The notes: generated by a model from the sequence alone, not told the origin. DNA of 44,232 nucleotides from Pseudomonas sp. Fl4BN1 (GCF_009908285.1 NZ_JAAARM010000043.1:1-44232), one strand, 5' to 3'. Positions 16,116-25,261 are shown, counted from the stretch's first letter. Numbers and translations: made by a program.

Positions 16116-16517
16116 TTATTGCTGGGCAATCGACTCGATGAACTCCGACCGTTCGTCGCTCATCCGTGCCAGGCAATCATGGGTGGCGATGGTGTAGGCC
16201 TTGCTGCCGGGCTTGGCCGGGAAGGACTCCACCGCGCAGTCGGCGTCACGTTGCTTCTGCCACAACTGCTGGGCGTTCTTGACCTTGGCGGTGATGTCAC
16301 TCAACTGCGCCTTGTCGTTGCCATACAGAGTGCCCAGGCGCTCCAGCAGGCTCTGCACGTTGTCGCTCAGCAACTGTTCGGCGGTGGTCTTGTTGAAGGT
16401 TGCACACTCCAGGGTCTGCACGTCGTTCTCGACCGCATCGCAGGGGGAGCTGTCGGCCTGTTCGGCGGCTTGTACGCCAGCCGTCAGCAGTAGCAAGGCC
16501 AGGAAGATCGGTTTCAT
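16116..16517 (-). CDS. secreted LprI-type (DUF1311) protein
   Basis: A 133-residue exported protein. The signal peptide MKPIFLALLLLTAGVQA is followed by a small Cys-containing domain (residues about 25-133) of the lysozyme-inhibitor LprI / DUF1311 type, with KNAQQLWQKQRDADC and the final helix DERSEFIESIAQQ. Four cysteines could make two disulfides in the periplasm. The start at 16517 is chosen for the signal peptide. The lysozyme-inhibitor role is demonstrated only for some members, so the function remains tentative. It is divergent from the dgc operon. Confidence 0.75.
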   Translation of the reverse strand: MKPIFLALLLLTAGVQAAEQADSSPCDAVENDVQTLECATFNKTTAEQLLSDNVQSLLERLGTLYGNDKAQLSDITAKVKNAQQLWQKQRDADCAVESFPAKPGSKAYTIATHDCLARMSDERSEFIESIAQQ

Positions 16518-16753
16518 TGCGGCGCCGCCCTCAATCCAGTGAAGCATCCAGTAAAGCGGCGAATTCTGGCGTAAGCCTCGGGTTCTGAACAGAGGCCCCG
16601 GTTGCCCTTCATCGGGCCCTTTGTCGTCGCTTGACGCTTTCGGCAAACCCCCTGTCGTTTTTGCACCGAGGCGCCCTGGCCCTCAGGCATATGCTGGCCC
16701 CAAAGCGCCGGCAGACGATTCGGCGCATGAATCGCCAATAAGGGGACAGCCTG

Positions 16754-17731
16754 ATGAGCCCAGCCGAATTACACGCCGACAGCATCGTTATCGACGGGCT
16801 GATCATTGCCAAGTGGAACCGCGAGCTGTTCGAGGACATGCGCAAGGGCGGCCTGACCGCTGCCAACTGCACCGTGTCGGTGTGGGAAGGGTTTCAGGCC
16901 ACGGTCAACAACATTGCCACCAGCCAGAAACTGATCCGTGAAAACAGCGACCTGGTGATGCCGGTGCGGACCACCGCCGACATTCGCAAGGCCAAGGAAG
17001 TGGGCAAGACCGGCATCCTCTTCGGCTTCCAGAATGCCCACGCCTTCGAGGACCAGATCGGCTATGTCGAGGTCTTCAAGCAGCTGGGCGTAGGCATCGT
17101 ACAGATGTGCTACAACACCCAGAATCTGGTGGGCACCGGCTGCTACGAGCGCGATGGCGGCCTGTCGGGGTTCGGTCGCGAGATCGTCGCCGAGATGAAC
17201 CGCGTCGGGGTGATGTGCGACCTGTCCCATGTCGGTTCAAAAACCTCGGAAGAGGTGATCCTCGAATCGAAGAAGCCGGTCTGCTATTCCCACTGCCTGC
17301 CTTCGGGCCTCAAGGAACACCCACGTAACAAGTCCGATGCCGAGCTGAAGTTCATCGCCGACCACGGCGGTTTCGTCGGCGTGACCATGTTCGCGCCGTT
17401 CCTGGCCAAAGGCATCGACTCGACCATCGACGACTACGCCGAAGCCATCGAATACACCATGAATATCGTGGGTGAGGACTCCATCGGCATCGGTACCGAC
17501 TTCACTCAGGGTCATGGCCAGGACTTCTTCGAATACCTGACCCACGACAAGGGCTACGCCCGGCGCCTGACCAGCTTCGGCAAGATCATCAACCCTTTGG
17601 GGATCCGCACCGTCGGCGAGTTCCCCAACCTCACCGAGACCCTGCTCAAGCGCGGCCACCCCGAGCGTGTGGTGCGCAAGATCATGGGCGAGAACTGGGT
17701 CAATGTCCTGAAGGATGTCTGGGGCGAATAA
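16754..17731 (+). CDS. M19 dipeptidase-like protein of the dimethylglycine operon
   Basis: A 325-residue TIM-barrel protein of the membrane (renal) dipeptidase M19 family, equivalent by position to PA5396 at the head of the dgc cluster. Two metal-binding histidines (DLSH159VG and YSH180C) and the late Asp (GIGTDFTQ) are kept. The usual early HxD pair is replaced (IDGLIIAKW, residues 13-21), and the bridging Glu becomes Q93 (GFQNAHAF). The canonical binuclear zinc site is therefore incomplete, and ordinary dipeptidase activity is doubtful. The ribosome site is AGGGG. Its role in betaine breakdown is unknown; it may act on a related N-methylated compound. Confidence 0.85.
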   Translation: MSPAELHADSIVIDGLIIAKWNRELFEDMRKGGLTAANCTVSVWEGFQATVNNIATSQKLIRENSDLVMPVRTTADIRKAKEVGKTGILFGFQNAHAFEDQIGYVEVFKQLGVGIVQMCYNTQNLVGTGCYERDGGLSGFGREIVAEMNRVGVMCDLSHVGSKTSEEVILESKKPVCYSHCLPSGLKEHPRNKSDAELKFIADHGGFVGVTMFAPFLAKGIDSTIDDYAEAIEYTMNIVGEDSIGIGTDFTQGHGQDFFEYLTHDKGYARRLTSFGKIINPLGIRTVGEFPNLTETLLKRGHPERVVRKIMGENWVNVLKDVWGE

Positions 17732-17810
17732 GCCTGCTTATCACACCTTATCCGATACCCCCTGCCGTCCTCGCAGGGGCACTCAACGTGTTTTCCGGAG
17801 TTAAGTTTCC

Positions 17811-18341
17811 ATGGCCAAGATCGCCCCGCAATTGCCTATCGAAGTCGACAGCGAAACCGGTGTCTGGACCTCCGACGCCTTGCCGATGCTCTATGTGCCA
17901 CGGCACTTTTTCGTCAACAACCACATGGGCATCGAGGAAGTACTGGGCGCTGAGGCTTATGCCGAGATCCTCTACAAGGCCGGCTACAAGTCCGCCTGGC
18001 ACTGGTGCGAGAAGGAAGCCGAATGCCACGGCCTGGAAGGCGTGGCGGTGTTCGAACACTACATGAAGCGCCTGTCCCAGCGTGGCTGGGGCCTGTTCAA
18101 GATCCAGGACATCGACCTGGATAAAGGCACCGCCAGCGTCAAGCTCGAGCACTCGGCGTTCGTCTACGTGTACGGCAAGGTCGGGCGCAAGGTCGACTAC
18201 ATGTTCACCGGCTGGTTCGCCGGCGCCATGGACCAGATCCTGGGCGCCCGTGGCAGCAAGGTCCGCACCGTGGCAGAGCAGGTTTACGGTGGTTCCGAAG
18301 AAGGCCACGACGATGGCCTGTTCGTCGTCAAACCGTTGTAA
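17811..18341 (+). CDS. DUF5943 / V4R-like protein of the dgc operon
   Basis: A 176-residue cytosolic protein matching by position and sequence the conserved gene between the dipeptidase-like gene and dgcA (PA5397 position). The middle part (LEGVAVFEHYMKRLSQRGWG to FTGWFAGAMDQIL) resembles the V4R/4-vinyl reductase small-molecule-binding fold. No catalytic residues can be named. A CGGAG ribosome site precedes the ATG, and dgcA follows after 15 nt, so it is translated from the same message. The function is unknown; an accessory role for the demethylase is inferred from its fixed position. Confidence 0.8.
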   Translation: MAKIAPQLPIEVDSETGVWTSDALPMLYVPRHFFVNNHMGIEEVLGAEAYAEILYKAGYKSAWHWCEKEAECHGLEGVAVFEHYMKRLSQRGWGLFKIQDIDLDKGTASVKLEHSAFVYVYGKVGRKVDYMFTGWFAGAMDQILGARGSKVRTVAEQVYGGSEEGHDDGLFVVKPL

Positions 18342-18356
18342 GCGGAGTTAAGAAAA

Positions 18357-20417
18357 ATGGCTTTCGAAGCGATGTTCCAGCCGATCCAGATCGGCAAACT
18401 GACCATCCGCAACCGTGTGCTCAGTACCGCGCACGCCGAGGTCTACGCCACCGACGGCGGCATGACGACTGAACGGTATGTGAAGTACTACGAAGAAAAG
18501 GCCAAGGGCGGCATCGGCCTGGCGATCTGCGGCGGCTCCTCGGTGGTGGCCATCGACAGCCCCCAGGAATGGTGGAGCTCGGTGAACCTGTCCACCGACC
18601 GCATCATCCCGCACTTCCAGAACCTGGCCGACGCCATGCACAAGCATGGCGCCAAGATCATGATCCAGATTACCCACATGGGCCGGCGCTCGCGCTGGGA
18701 CGGTTTCAACTGGCCGACCCTGATGTCGCCGTCGGGTGTGCGCGAGCCAGTGCACCGCGCCACCTGCAAGACCATCGAGCCGGAAGAGATCTGGCGAGTG
18801 ATCGGCAACTACGCCCAGGCTGCGCGCCGGGCCAAGGCCGGTGGCCTGGACGGGGTGGAACTGTCGGCGGTGCACCAGCACATGATCGACCAGTTCTGGA
18901 GCCCGCGGGTCAACAAGCGCACCGACGAATGGGGCGGCACCTTCGAGAAGCGCATGCGTTTCGGCCTGGAAGTGCTCAAGGCGGTGCGTGCCGAAGTGGG
19001 TGACGATTTCTGCGTGGGCATGCGCCTGTGCGGCGACGAATTTCACCCGGACGGCCTGTCCCACGAGGACATGAAGCAGATCGCCAAGTACTACGACGAC
19101 ACCGGCATGCTGGACTTCATCGGTGTGGTGGGCTCGGGTTGCGACACCCACAACACCCTGGCCAACGTGATCCCCAACATGAGCTTCCCGCCGGAGCCGT
19201 TCCTGCACCTGGCGGCGGGCATCAAGGAAGTGGTCAAGGTCCCGGTGCTGCACGCGCAGAACATCAAGGACCCGAACCAGGCCACGCGGATTCTCGAAGG
19301 CGGTTACGTCGACATGGTCGGCATGACCCGTGCGCACATGGCCGACCCGCACCTGATCGCCAAGATCAAGATGGGCCAGATCGACCAGATCAAGCAGTGC
19401 GTCGGCGCCAACTACTGCATCGACCGCCAGTACCAGGGCCTGGACGTGCTGTGCATCCAGAACGCCGCCACTTCCCGTGAGTACATGGGGGTGCCGCACA
19501 TCATCGAGAAAACCACCGGCAGCAAGCGCAAGGTGGTGGTGGTCGGTGCCGGCCCTGCCGGCATGGAAGCCGCCCGCGTAGCCGCCGAACGTGGCCACGA
19601 GGTGACCCTGTTCGAGAAAAAAGAAGCCATTGGCGGGCAGATCACCACGGCTTCCAAAGCCCCGCAACGGGACCAGATTGCCGGTATCACCCGCTGGTAC
19701 CAGCTGGAGCTGGCGCGGCTGAAAGTCGACCTGCGCCTGGGCACCGCAGCGGACACCGCGACCATTCTCGATCTGCGCCCCGACGTGGTGGTGCTGGCGG
19801 TGGGCGGTCATCCGTTCATCGAGCAGAACGAACACTGGGGCGCCGCCGAAGGCTTGGTGGTCAGCAGTTGGGACATCCTCGACGGCAAGGTCGCGCCGGG
19901 CAAGAACGTGCTGGTCTACGACACCATCTGTGAGTTCCCCGGCATGTCGGTCGCCGACTTTATCGCCGACAAAGGTTCGCAAGTCGAGATCGTCACCGAC
20001 GACATCAAGCCGGGCATCGCTGTAGGTGGTACGTCGTTCCCCACCTACTACCGCAGCCTGTATCCGAAGGAAGTGATCATGACCGGGGACCTGACCCTGG
20101 AGAAGGTCTACCGCGAAGGCGACAAGCTGGTGGCGGTGCTGGAGAACGAATACACCGGCGCCCGGGAAGAGCGGGTGGTGGACCAGGTGGTGGTGGAGAA
20201 CGGCGTGCGTCCTGACGAGGAACTCTATTACGGGCTCAAGGAAGGTTCGCGCAACAAGGGCCAGATGGACATCGAGGCGTTGTTCGCGATCAAGCCGCAG
20301 CCGTGCCTGAGCGAGGCCGGGGAGGGCTACCTGTTGTTCCGCATCGGCGACTGCGTGTCCCAGCGCAACACCCATGCCGCGATCTATGACGCACTGCGCC
20401 TGTGCAAGGATTTCTAA
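18357..20417 (+). CDS. dgcA: dimethylglycine demethylase subunit DgcA
   Basis: Flavoprotein needed to convert dimethylglycine to sarcosine. It has 686 residues and the trimethylamine dehydrogenase/2,4-dienoyl-CoA reductase architecture. An N-terminal Old-Yellow-Enzyme barrel binds FMN (about 1-340). An iron-sulfur loop follows (C348, C354, C366), then an FAD/ADP-binding domain from about 395 (KVVVVGAGPAGMEAARVAA). In trimethylamine dehydrogenase four cysteines hold the cluster; here the second position is Ala351. It starts 15 nt after the DUF5943 gene. A REPIN separates it from dgcB. Electrons probably pass through DgcB and the two ETF subunits. Confidence 0.93.
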   Translation: MAFEAMFQPIQIGKLTIRNRVLSTAHAEVYATDGGMTTERYVKYYEEKAKGGIGLAICGGSSVVAIDSPQEWWSSVNLSTDRIIPHFQNLADAMHKHGAKIMIQITHMGRRSRWDGFNWPTLMSPSGVREPVHRATCKTIEPEEIWRVIGNYAQAARRAKAGGLDGVELSAVHQHMIDQFWSPRVNKRTDEWGGTFEKRMRFGLEVLKAVRAEVGDDFCVGMRLCGDEFHPDGLSHEDMKQIAKYYDDTGMLDFIGVVGSGCDTHNTLANVIPNMSFPPEPFLHLAAGIKEVVKVPVLHAQNIKDPNQATRILEGGYVDMVGMTRAHMADPHLIAKIKMGQIDQIKQCVGANYCIDRQYQGLDVLCIQNAATSREYMGVPHIIEKTTGSKRKVVVVGAGPAGMEAARVAAERGHEVTLFEKKEAIGGQITTASKAPQRDQIAGITRWYQLELARLKVDLRLGTAADTATILDLRPDVVVLAVGGHPFIEQNEHWGAAEGLVVSSWDILDGKVAPGKNVLVYDTICEFPGMSVADFIADKGSQVEIVTDDIKPGIAVGGTSFPTYYRSLYPKEVIMTGDLTLEKVYREGDKLVAVLENEYTGAREERVVDQVVVENGVRPDEELYYGLKEGSRNKGQMDIEALFAIKPQPCLSEAGEGYLLFRIGDCVSQRNTHAAIYDALRLCKDF

Positions 20418-20427
20418 GCCACTTCCT

Positions 20428-20504
20428 GTAGGAGCCGGCTTGCCGGCGATCGGCACTGGCGAGATACCGCGTCCTGCCTGATCGCTGGCAAGCCAGCTCC
20501 TACA
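20428..20504. repeat. REPIN between dgcA and dgcB
   Basis: Left arm GTAGGAGCCGGCTTGCCGGC and right arm GCTGGCAAGCCAGCTCCTAC flank a short spacer. It lies 11 bases after dgcA and 27 before dgcB, so it is inside the operon. The hairpin could stabilise the dgcA message or reduce dgcB expression. Confidence 0.9.
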
Positions 20505-20531
20505 AGGCCCCAGGTCTTTGGGAGCTCCACC

Positions 20532-22496
20532 ATGTTGAACACCCTTCTTCCCATTCTGTTGTTCGCCGCCGTCGGCCTTGCGGTCCTCGGCGCGCTGCGA
20601 CGCGTGGCCATGTGGCGCCGCGGACGAGCCTCCAAGGTCGACCTGATCGGCGGCCTGCTGGCCATGCCCAAGCGCTACATGGTGGACCTGCACCATGTGG
20701 TGGCCCGGGACAAGTACATGGCCAACACCCACGTGGCCACGGCGGGCGGTTTCGTCCTGGCCGCGGTGCTGGCGATCCTGGTGCACGGCTTCGGCCTGCA
20801 TAACCGCATCCTCGGCTACGCCCTGCTGCTGGCCACCACGCTGATGTTCGTCGGCGCGCTGTTCGTCGCCCTGCGTCGGCGCAATCCTCCTGCGCGGCTC
20901 TCGAAAGGCCCGTGGATGCGCCTGCCGAAAAGCTTGCTGGCGTTCTCCGTGAGCTTCTTCCTGGTGACCTTGCCGGTGGCCGGGATCCTTCCGGAAAACT
21001 TCGGTGGCTGGCTGCTGGCGACGATCCTTGCGGTCGGTGTGCTGTGGGGTGTGTCCGAGTTGTTCTTCGGCATGACTTGGGGCGGGCCGATGAAGCACGC
21101 CTTCGCTGGCGCCTTGCACCTGGCCTGGCACCGCCGTGCCGAACGTTTTGGTGGTGGCCGTTCCACCGGCCTCAAACCCCTGGACCTGGAAGACCCGAGC
21201 GCGCCCCTGGGGGTGGAAAAGCCCAAGGACTTCACTTGGAACCAGCTGCTGGGCTTTGATGCTTGCGTGCAGTGCGGCAAGTGCGAAGCCGTGTGCCCGG
21301 CGTTTGCCGCCGGGCAACCGTTGAACCCGAAAAAGCTGATTCAGGACATGGTGGTTGGCCTGGCCGGCGGCACCGACGCGCAGTTCGCCGGCAGCCCTTA
21401 CCCATCCCTTGACGGCGGGGGCAAGGCCATCGGCGAACACGGCGGCAACCCGCACCAGCCTATCGTCAATGGCCTGGTGGATGCCGAGACCCTGTGGTCC
21501 TGCACCACCTGCCGTGCGTGTGTCGAGGAGTGCCCGATGATGATCGAGCACGTCGATGCCATCGTCGACATGCGCCGTTACCTGACCCTGGAAAAAGGCG
21601 CCACGCCGAACAAGGGCGCGGAAGTCCTGGAGAACCTGATTGCCACCGACAACCCCGGCGGTTTCAACCCGGGCGGGCGGATGAACTGGGCGGCGGACCT
21701 GAACCTGTCCCTGCTCAGCGAGAAGCAAACCACCGACGTGCTGTTCTGGGTCGGCGACGGCGCCTTCGACATGCGCAACCAGCGCACCTTGCGGGCCATG
21801 GTCAAAGTGCTCAAGGCGGCCAAGGTCGACTTCGCCGTACTCGGCCTGGAAGAACGCGACAGTGGCGATGTGGCTCGGCGGCTGGGTGACGAAGCAACCT
21901 TCCAACTGTTGGCCAAGCGCAATATCCAGACCCTGGCCAAGTACAGTTTCAAGCGCATCGTCACCTGCGATCCCCACAGCTTCCACGTCCTGAAAAACGA
22001 ATACGGCGCCTTCGACGGCAACTATCAGGTACAGCACCACAGCACCTACCTGGCTGAACTGATCGGCGCCGGCGCGCTGAATCTTGGCCAGCACAAGGGC
22101 AGCAGCGTGACCTATCACGACCCGTGCTACCTCGGCCGCTACAACGGTGAATACGAGGCTCCTCGAGACGTACTGCGAGCCTTGGGTATCGAGATCAAGG
22201 AAATGCAGCGCTCGGGCTTTCGCTCCCGTTGCTGCGGCGGTGGCGGCGGGGCACCGATCACCGACATCCCGGGCAAGCAGCGGATTCCCGACATGCGCAT
22301 GGAAGACATCCGCGAGACCGGCGCCGAGCTGGTGGCCGTGGGTTGTCCTCAGTGCACGGCGATGCTCGAAGGGGTCGTGGAGCCGCGGCCGATGATCAAG
22401 GACATCGCTGAACTGGTGGCCGACGCGCTGCTCGAAGACGCAACGCCGGACAAAGCGCCAGCGTCGGTGAAACCTGAACCTGCGGAGGTGCACTGA
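20532..22496 (+). CDS. dgcB: membrane iron-sulfur electron-transfer protein DgcB
   Basis: A 654-residue partner of DgcA. The N-terminal part has several membrane helices (about residues 1-25, 70-115 and 135-185). Two 4Fe-4S ferredoxin motifs follow: CVQCGKCEAVCP near residue 247 and CTTCRACVEECP near 325. Two CCG (heterodisulfide-reductase-type) segments include HDPCYLGRYN and CCGGGGGAP. It is expected to pass electrons from DgcA or ETF to the quinone pool, like ETF dehydrogenase. The stop codon overlaps the next ATG (TGATG). Confidence 0.92.
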   Translation: MLNTLLPILLFAAVGLAVLGALRRVAMWRRGRASKVDLIGGLLAMPKRYMVDLHHVVARDKYMANTHVATAGGFVLAAVLAILVHGFGLHNRILGYALLLATTLMFVGALFVALRRRNPPARLSKGPWMRLPKSLLAFSVSFFLVTLPVAGILPENFGGWLLATILAVGVLWGVSELFFGMTWGGPMKHAFAGALHLAWHRRAERFGGGRSTGLKPLDLEDPSAPLGVEKPKDFTWNQLLGFDACVQCGKCEAVCPAFAAGQPLNPKKLIQDMVVGLAGGTDAQFAGSPYPSLDGGGKAIGEHGGNPHQPIVNGLVDAETLWSCTTCRACVEECPMMIEHVDAIVDMRRYLTLEKGATPNKGAEVLENLIATDNPGGFNPGGRMNWAADLNLSLLSEKQTTDVLFWVGDGAFDMRNQRTLRAMVKVLKAAKVDFAVLGLEERDSGDVARRLGDEATFQLLAKRNIQTLAKYSFKRIVTCDPHSFHVLKNEYGAFDGNYQVQHHSTYLAELIGAGALNLGQHKGSSVTYHDPCYLGRYNGEYEAPRDVLRALGIEIKEMQRSGFRSRCCGGGGGAPITDIPGKQRIPDMRMEDIRETGAELVAVGCPQCTAMLEGVVEPRPMIKDIAELVADALLEDATPDKAPASVKPEPAEVH

Positions 22497-23716
22497 TGAG
22501 CGAAATTATCCGCCGCGATCCTCGCGCCGAATGGATCGCCCGTAACCGCCTGCACCCGTTGCATGCCGCCATGCAGCCGGCGCAACACAGCTGGATGGGC
22601 CCCAATGGCCTGATCCGCAAGAATCCCCATGGCGTCGGTTTCATCGGTCCCAACGGCCTCAAGCGCATCGACCGCAGTGGCGCCCAGCAGGGCGGCAGCG
22701 CCAAGCGCACGGCGGCGGCCGAGGTGCAATTGCCGCTGCATCAAGTGGCGCAGCCGGCGTTCTACATCAGCGTGGTGCCGGACATGGTCGGCGGTCGCCT
22801 GAGTAGCCACGACCGCGACCTGCTGGGCCTGGCCCACCAGTTGGCGGGCGAGGACGGTGCGGTACTGGCGGTGGTGTTTGGCGAACACAAGGAATCGGCC
22901 TTTGCCACGGCTGGCGTCGATCGCTTGCTGGTGCTGCAAGGTGTGGAGTTCGACGGTTATGCACCGGAACAACGGGTGCAGGGCCTGCGGGCTGTGGATA
23001 ACCAGTTCAGCCCACGCCACTGGCTGCTGCCTGACAGCCGCACCGGTGGTGGCGAACTGGGCCGGCGCTTTGCCGCGGCCCTGGGCGAACGCCCGGCGAC
23101 GCGGGTCTGGCAGGTCAAGGACGGGCAGTGCATTGGCCGTGCCGGTGCCGGTTTGCAGGACCTGGCGCGGCCGGTGGCACGCTTGATCCTGGCCGCCGCT
23201 GAATGCGCCGAGCCGGTCAGCGACACCCGCCATGAAGCCTTGCCGGTGGAGTTATCCACAAGCATGGCGCGCAGTCTGGCGCGGATCGACGATTTGGGCG
23301 CGGTGGCGGTGGACCCCGCGGCAATTCCCATGGCCGAGGCGGAGTTCATCTTTTCCGGGGGCAACGGGGTCAAGGACTGGCCACTGTTTCACCAGGCCGC
23401 CGTGGCCCTGGGCGCGACTGAAGGCGCCTCGCGAGTGGCGGTGGACGACGGCTTCATGGCCCGTGACCGGCAAGTGGGGGCCAGCGGTATCTGGGTCACT
23501 GCGCGGGTCTATGTGGCCGTGGGGATTTCCGGGGCGATCCAGCACCTGCAGGGCATTGGTGCCTGCGACAAGGTGGTGGCGATCAACCTCGATCCGGGTT
23601 GCGACATGATCAAACGGGCCGACCTGTCGGTGATTGGCGACAGCGCCGAGATTCTCAAGGCCTTGATCGCGGCGGTAGCGGCTTACCGTGACGGCGCCAA
23701 GCGCGATGCGGCTTAA
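22496..23716 (+). CDS. etfA: electron transfer flavoprotein alpha subunit (dgc-linked)
   Basis: A 406-residue ETF alpha-like protein. The C-terminal FAD domain carries the family pattern EGASRVAVDDGFMARDRQVG and AVGISGAIQHLQGIGACDKV. The N-terminal 70 residues are an extra extension not found in housekeeping ETF alpha. It starts in the dgcB stop codon behind a GGAGGTG ribosome site. With the following gene it forms the ETF serving dimethylglycine demethylation (PA5400/PA5401 position). The cell probably has a second, housekeeping pair elsewhere. Two TTATCCACA 9-mers lie inside the gene. Confidence 0.88.
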   Translation: MSEIIRRDPRAEWIARNRLHPLHAAMQPAQHSWMGPNGLIRKNPHGVGFIGPNGLKRIDRSGAQQGGSAKRTAAAEVQLPLHQVAQPAFYISVVPDMVGGRLSSHDRDLLGLAHQLAGEDGAVLAVVFGEHKESAFATAGVDRLLVLQGVEFDGYAPEQRVQGLRAVDNQFSPRHWLLPDSRTGGGELGRRFAAALGERPATRVWQVKDGQCIGRAGAGLQDLARPVARLILAAAECAEPVSDTRHEALPVELSTSMARSLARIDDLGAVAVDPAAIPMAEAEFIFSGGNGVKDWPLFHQAAVALGATEGASRVAVDDGFMARDRQVGASGIWVTARVYVAVGISGAIQHLQGIGACDKVVAINLDPGCDMIKRADLSVIGDSAEILKALIAAVAAYRDGAKRDAA

Positions 23717-23728
23717 GGAACACGTGTT

Positions 23729-24499
23729 ATGAACAGCAATGTGATCAGCCTGGTATCGATTGGTGCACACCCCACTTCCGGCCGCCCGCGACGGGCCGAG
23801 CAGGATGCCCGGGCCGTGGAACTGGGCCTGCAACTGGCCGGCGAGCAGCTGCAGGTGCTGCATGCCGGCGACGTCGCCGAACCGGCCTTGCGCGCCTACC
23901 TGGGCATGGGCCTGGAACAGTTGCACGTGCTCGAGCAACCGGCGGGCGCCGATGCGCTGCCGGCCTTGACCCAGTACCTGCGGCAGGCCGGCGCCCAAGT
24001 GGTGCTCACTGGCAGCCAGGCGGAAACCGGCGAAGGTTCGGGCATGCTGCCGTTCCTGCTGGCGGAGAACCTGGGCTGGCCATTGGTGGTGGGGCTGGCA
24101 CAAGTGGAGTCCCTGGCCGATGGCGTGGCCCTGGTCCTGCAGGCCTTGCCCCGGGGGCAACGGCGTCGGCTGAAGGTGCGCCTGCCGTTCCTCGCCACTG
24201 TGGATAACGCCGCGCCCAAGCCGCGCCAAAGTGCCTATGGCCCGGCACGTCGCGGGGAGTTGCAGGCAGACCAGGTCGTGGTGGTGGAAGACGAGTTATT
24301 CACAGCCAGCAGCCTGCAACCGGCCAAGCCCCGGCCCAAGCGCCTGAAAGTGATCAAGGCCAAGAGCGGTGCGGATCGCATGAAGGCCGCCACCGCCAAG
24401 GCCAGCGGCGGCACCGGCCAGGTACTCAAGGGCGTCAGCCCGGAAGCCGGCGCCGAAGCCATTCTCAAATTGCTCATCGAAGAAGGCGTCGTTCGCTGA
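23729..24499 (+). CDS. etfB: electron transfer flavoprotein beta subunit (dgc-linked)
   Basis: A 256-residue ETF beta-like protein, the partner of the preceding alpha subunit, 12 nt downstream. The N-terminal half is an AMP-binding alpha/beta domain (VISLVSIGAHPTSGRPRRAE, VVLTGSQAETGEGSGMLPFL). The C-terminal tail is Lys/Ala-rich (KRLKVIKAKSGADRMKAATA). It ends the dgc operon. A REPIN array begins 40 bases after the stop codon. Confidence 0.87.
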   Translation: MNSNVISLVSIGAHPTSGRPRRAEQDARAVELGLQLAGEQLQVLHAGDVAEPALRAYLGMGLEQLHVLEQPAGADALPALTQYLRQAGAQVVLTGSQAETGEGSGMLPFLLAENLGWPLVVGLAQVESLADGVALVLQALPRGQRRRLKVRLPFLATVDNAAPKPRQSAYGPARRGELQADQVVVVEDELFTASSLQPAKPRPKRLKVIKAKSGADRMKAATAKASGGTGQVLKGVSPEAGAEAILKLLIEEGVVR

Positions 24500-24538
24500 A
24501 CTCAGGTTCATGCAAAGACCTCGAGCCGCGCACCCAGC

Positions 24539-25261
24539 GTAGGAGCCGGCTTGCCGGCGAAGGGGACGCCAAGGTTTTGCACCGCTCGGCGGCGCTGTTC
24601 GCTGGCAAGCCAGCTCCTACAAGGGAAATCGCGCTTGCACCCAGCGTAGGAGCCGGCTTGCCGGCGAAGGGGACGCCAAGGTTTTGCACCGCTCGGCGGC
24701 GCTGTTCGCTGGCAAGCCAGCTCCTACAAGGGAAATCGCGCTTGCACCCAGCGTAGGAGCCGGCTTGCCGGCGAAGGGGACGCCAAGGTTTTGCACCGCT
24801 CGGCGGCGCTGTTCGCTGGCAAGCCAGCTCCTACAAGGGAAATCGCGCTTGCACCCAGCGTAGGAGCCGGCTTGCCGGCGAAGGGGACGCCAAGGTTTTG
24901 CACAGCTCGGTAGCGCTGTTCGCTGGCAAGCCAGCTCCTACAAGGGAAATCGTGCTTGCACCCAGCGTAGGAGCCGGCTTGCCGGCGAAGGGGACGCCAA
25001 GGTTTTGCACCGCTCGGCGGCGCTGTTCGCTGGCAAGCCAGCTCCTACAAGGGAAATCGCGGCTGCACCCAGCGTAGGAGCCGGCTTGCCGGCGAAGGGG
25101 CCGCCAAGGTTTTGCACAGCTCGGTAGCGCTGTTCGCTGGCAAGCCAGCTCCTACAAGGGAAATCGCGCTTGCACCCAGCGTAGGAGCCGGCTTGCCGGC
25201 GAAGGGGCCGCCAAGGTTTTGCACAGCTCGGTAGCGCCGTTCGCTGGCAAGCCCGCTTTCG
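24539..25261. repeat. tandem REPIN array, seven 107-bp units
   Basis: Units start at 24539, 24646, 24753, 24860, 24967, 25074 and 25181, exactly 107 bp apart. Each has a left REP (GTAGGAGCCGGCTTGCCGGC), a spacer with GCCAAGGTTTTGCAC, a right REP (GCTGGCAAGCCAGCTCCTAC) and the linker AAGGGAAATCGCGCTTGCAC. The copies are almost identical. Units 4, 6 and 7 share the variant CACAGCTCGGTAGCG, and unit 7 ends in a decayed right arm (AAGCCCGCTTTCGCA). No coding content is seen. The pattern indicates local tandem duplication. Confidence 0.95.

Noticed and set aside
18348..22493. A very long open frame (about 1380 codons) on the minus strand opposite dgcA and dgcB
   Set aside because: Its translation is rich in His, Gln, Gly and Arg and matches no family. 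It is the usual antisense artefact of GC-rich codon bias over two well-recognised genes.
24539..25261. Regular repeats resembling a CRISPR array
   Set aside because: The units are 107 bp, each contains an inverted REP pair, spacers are identical rather than unique, and no cas gene is present.
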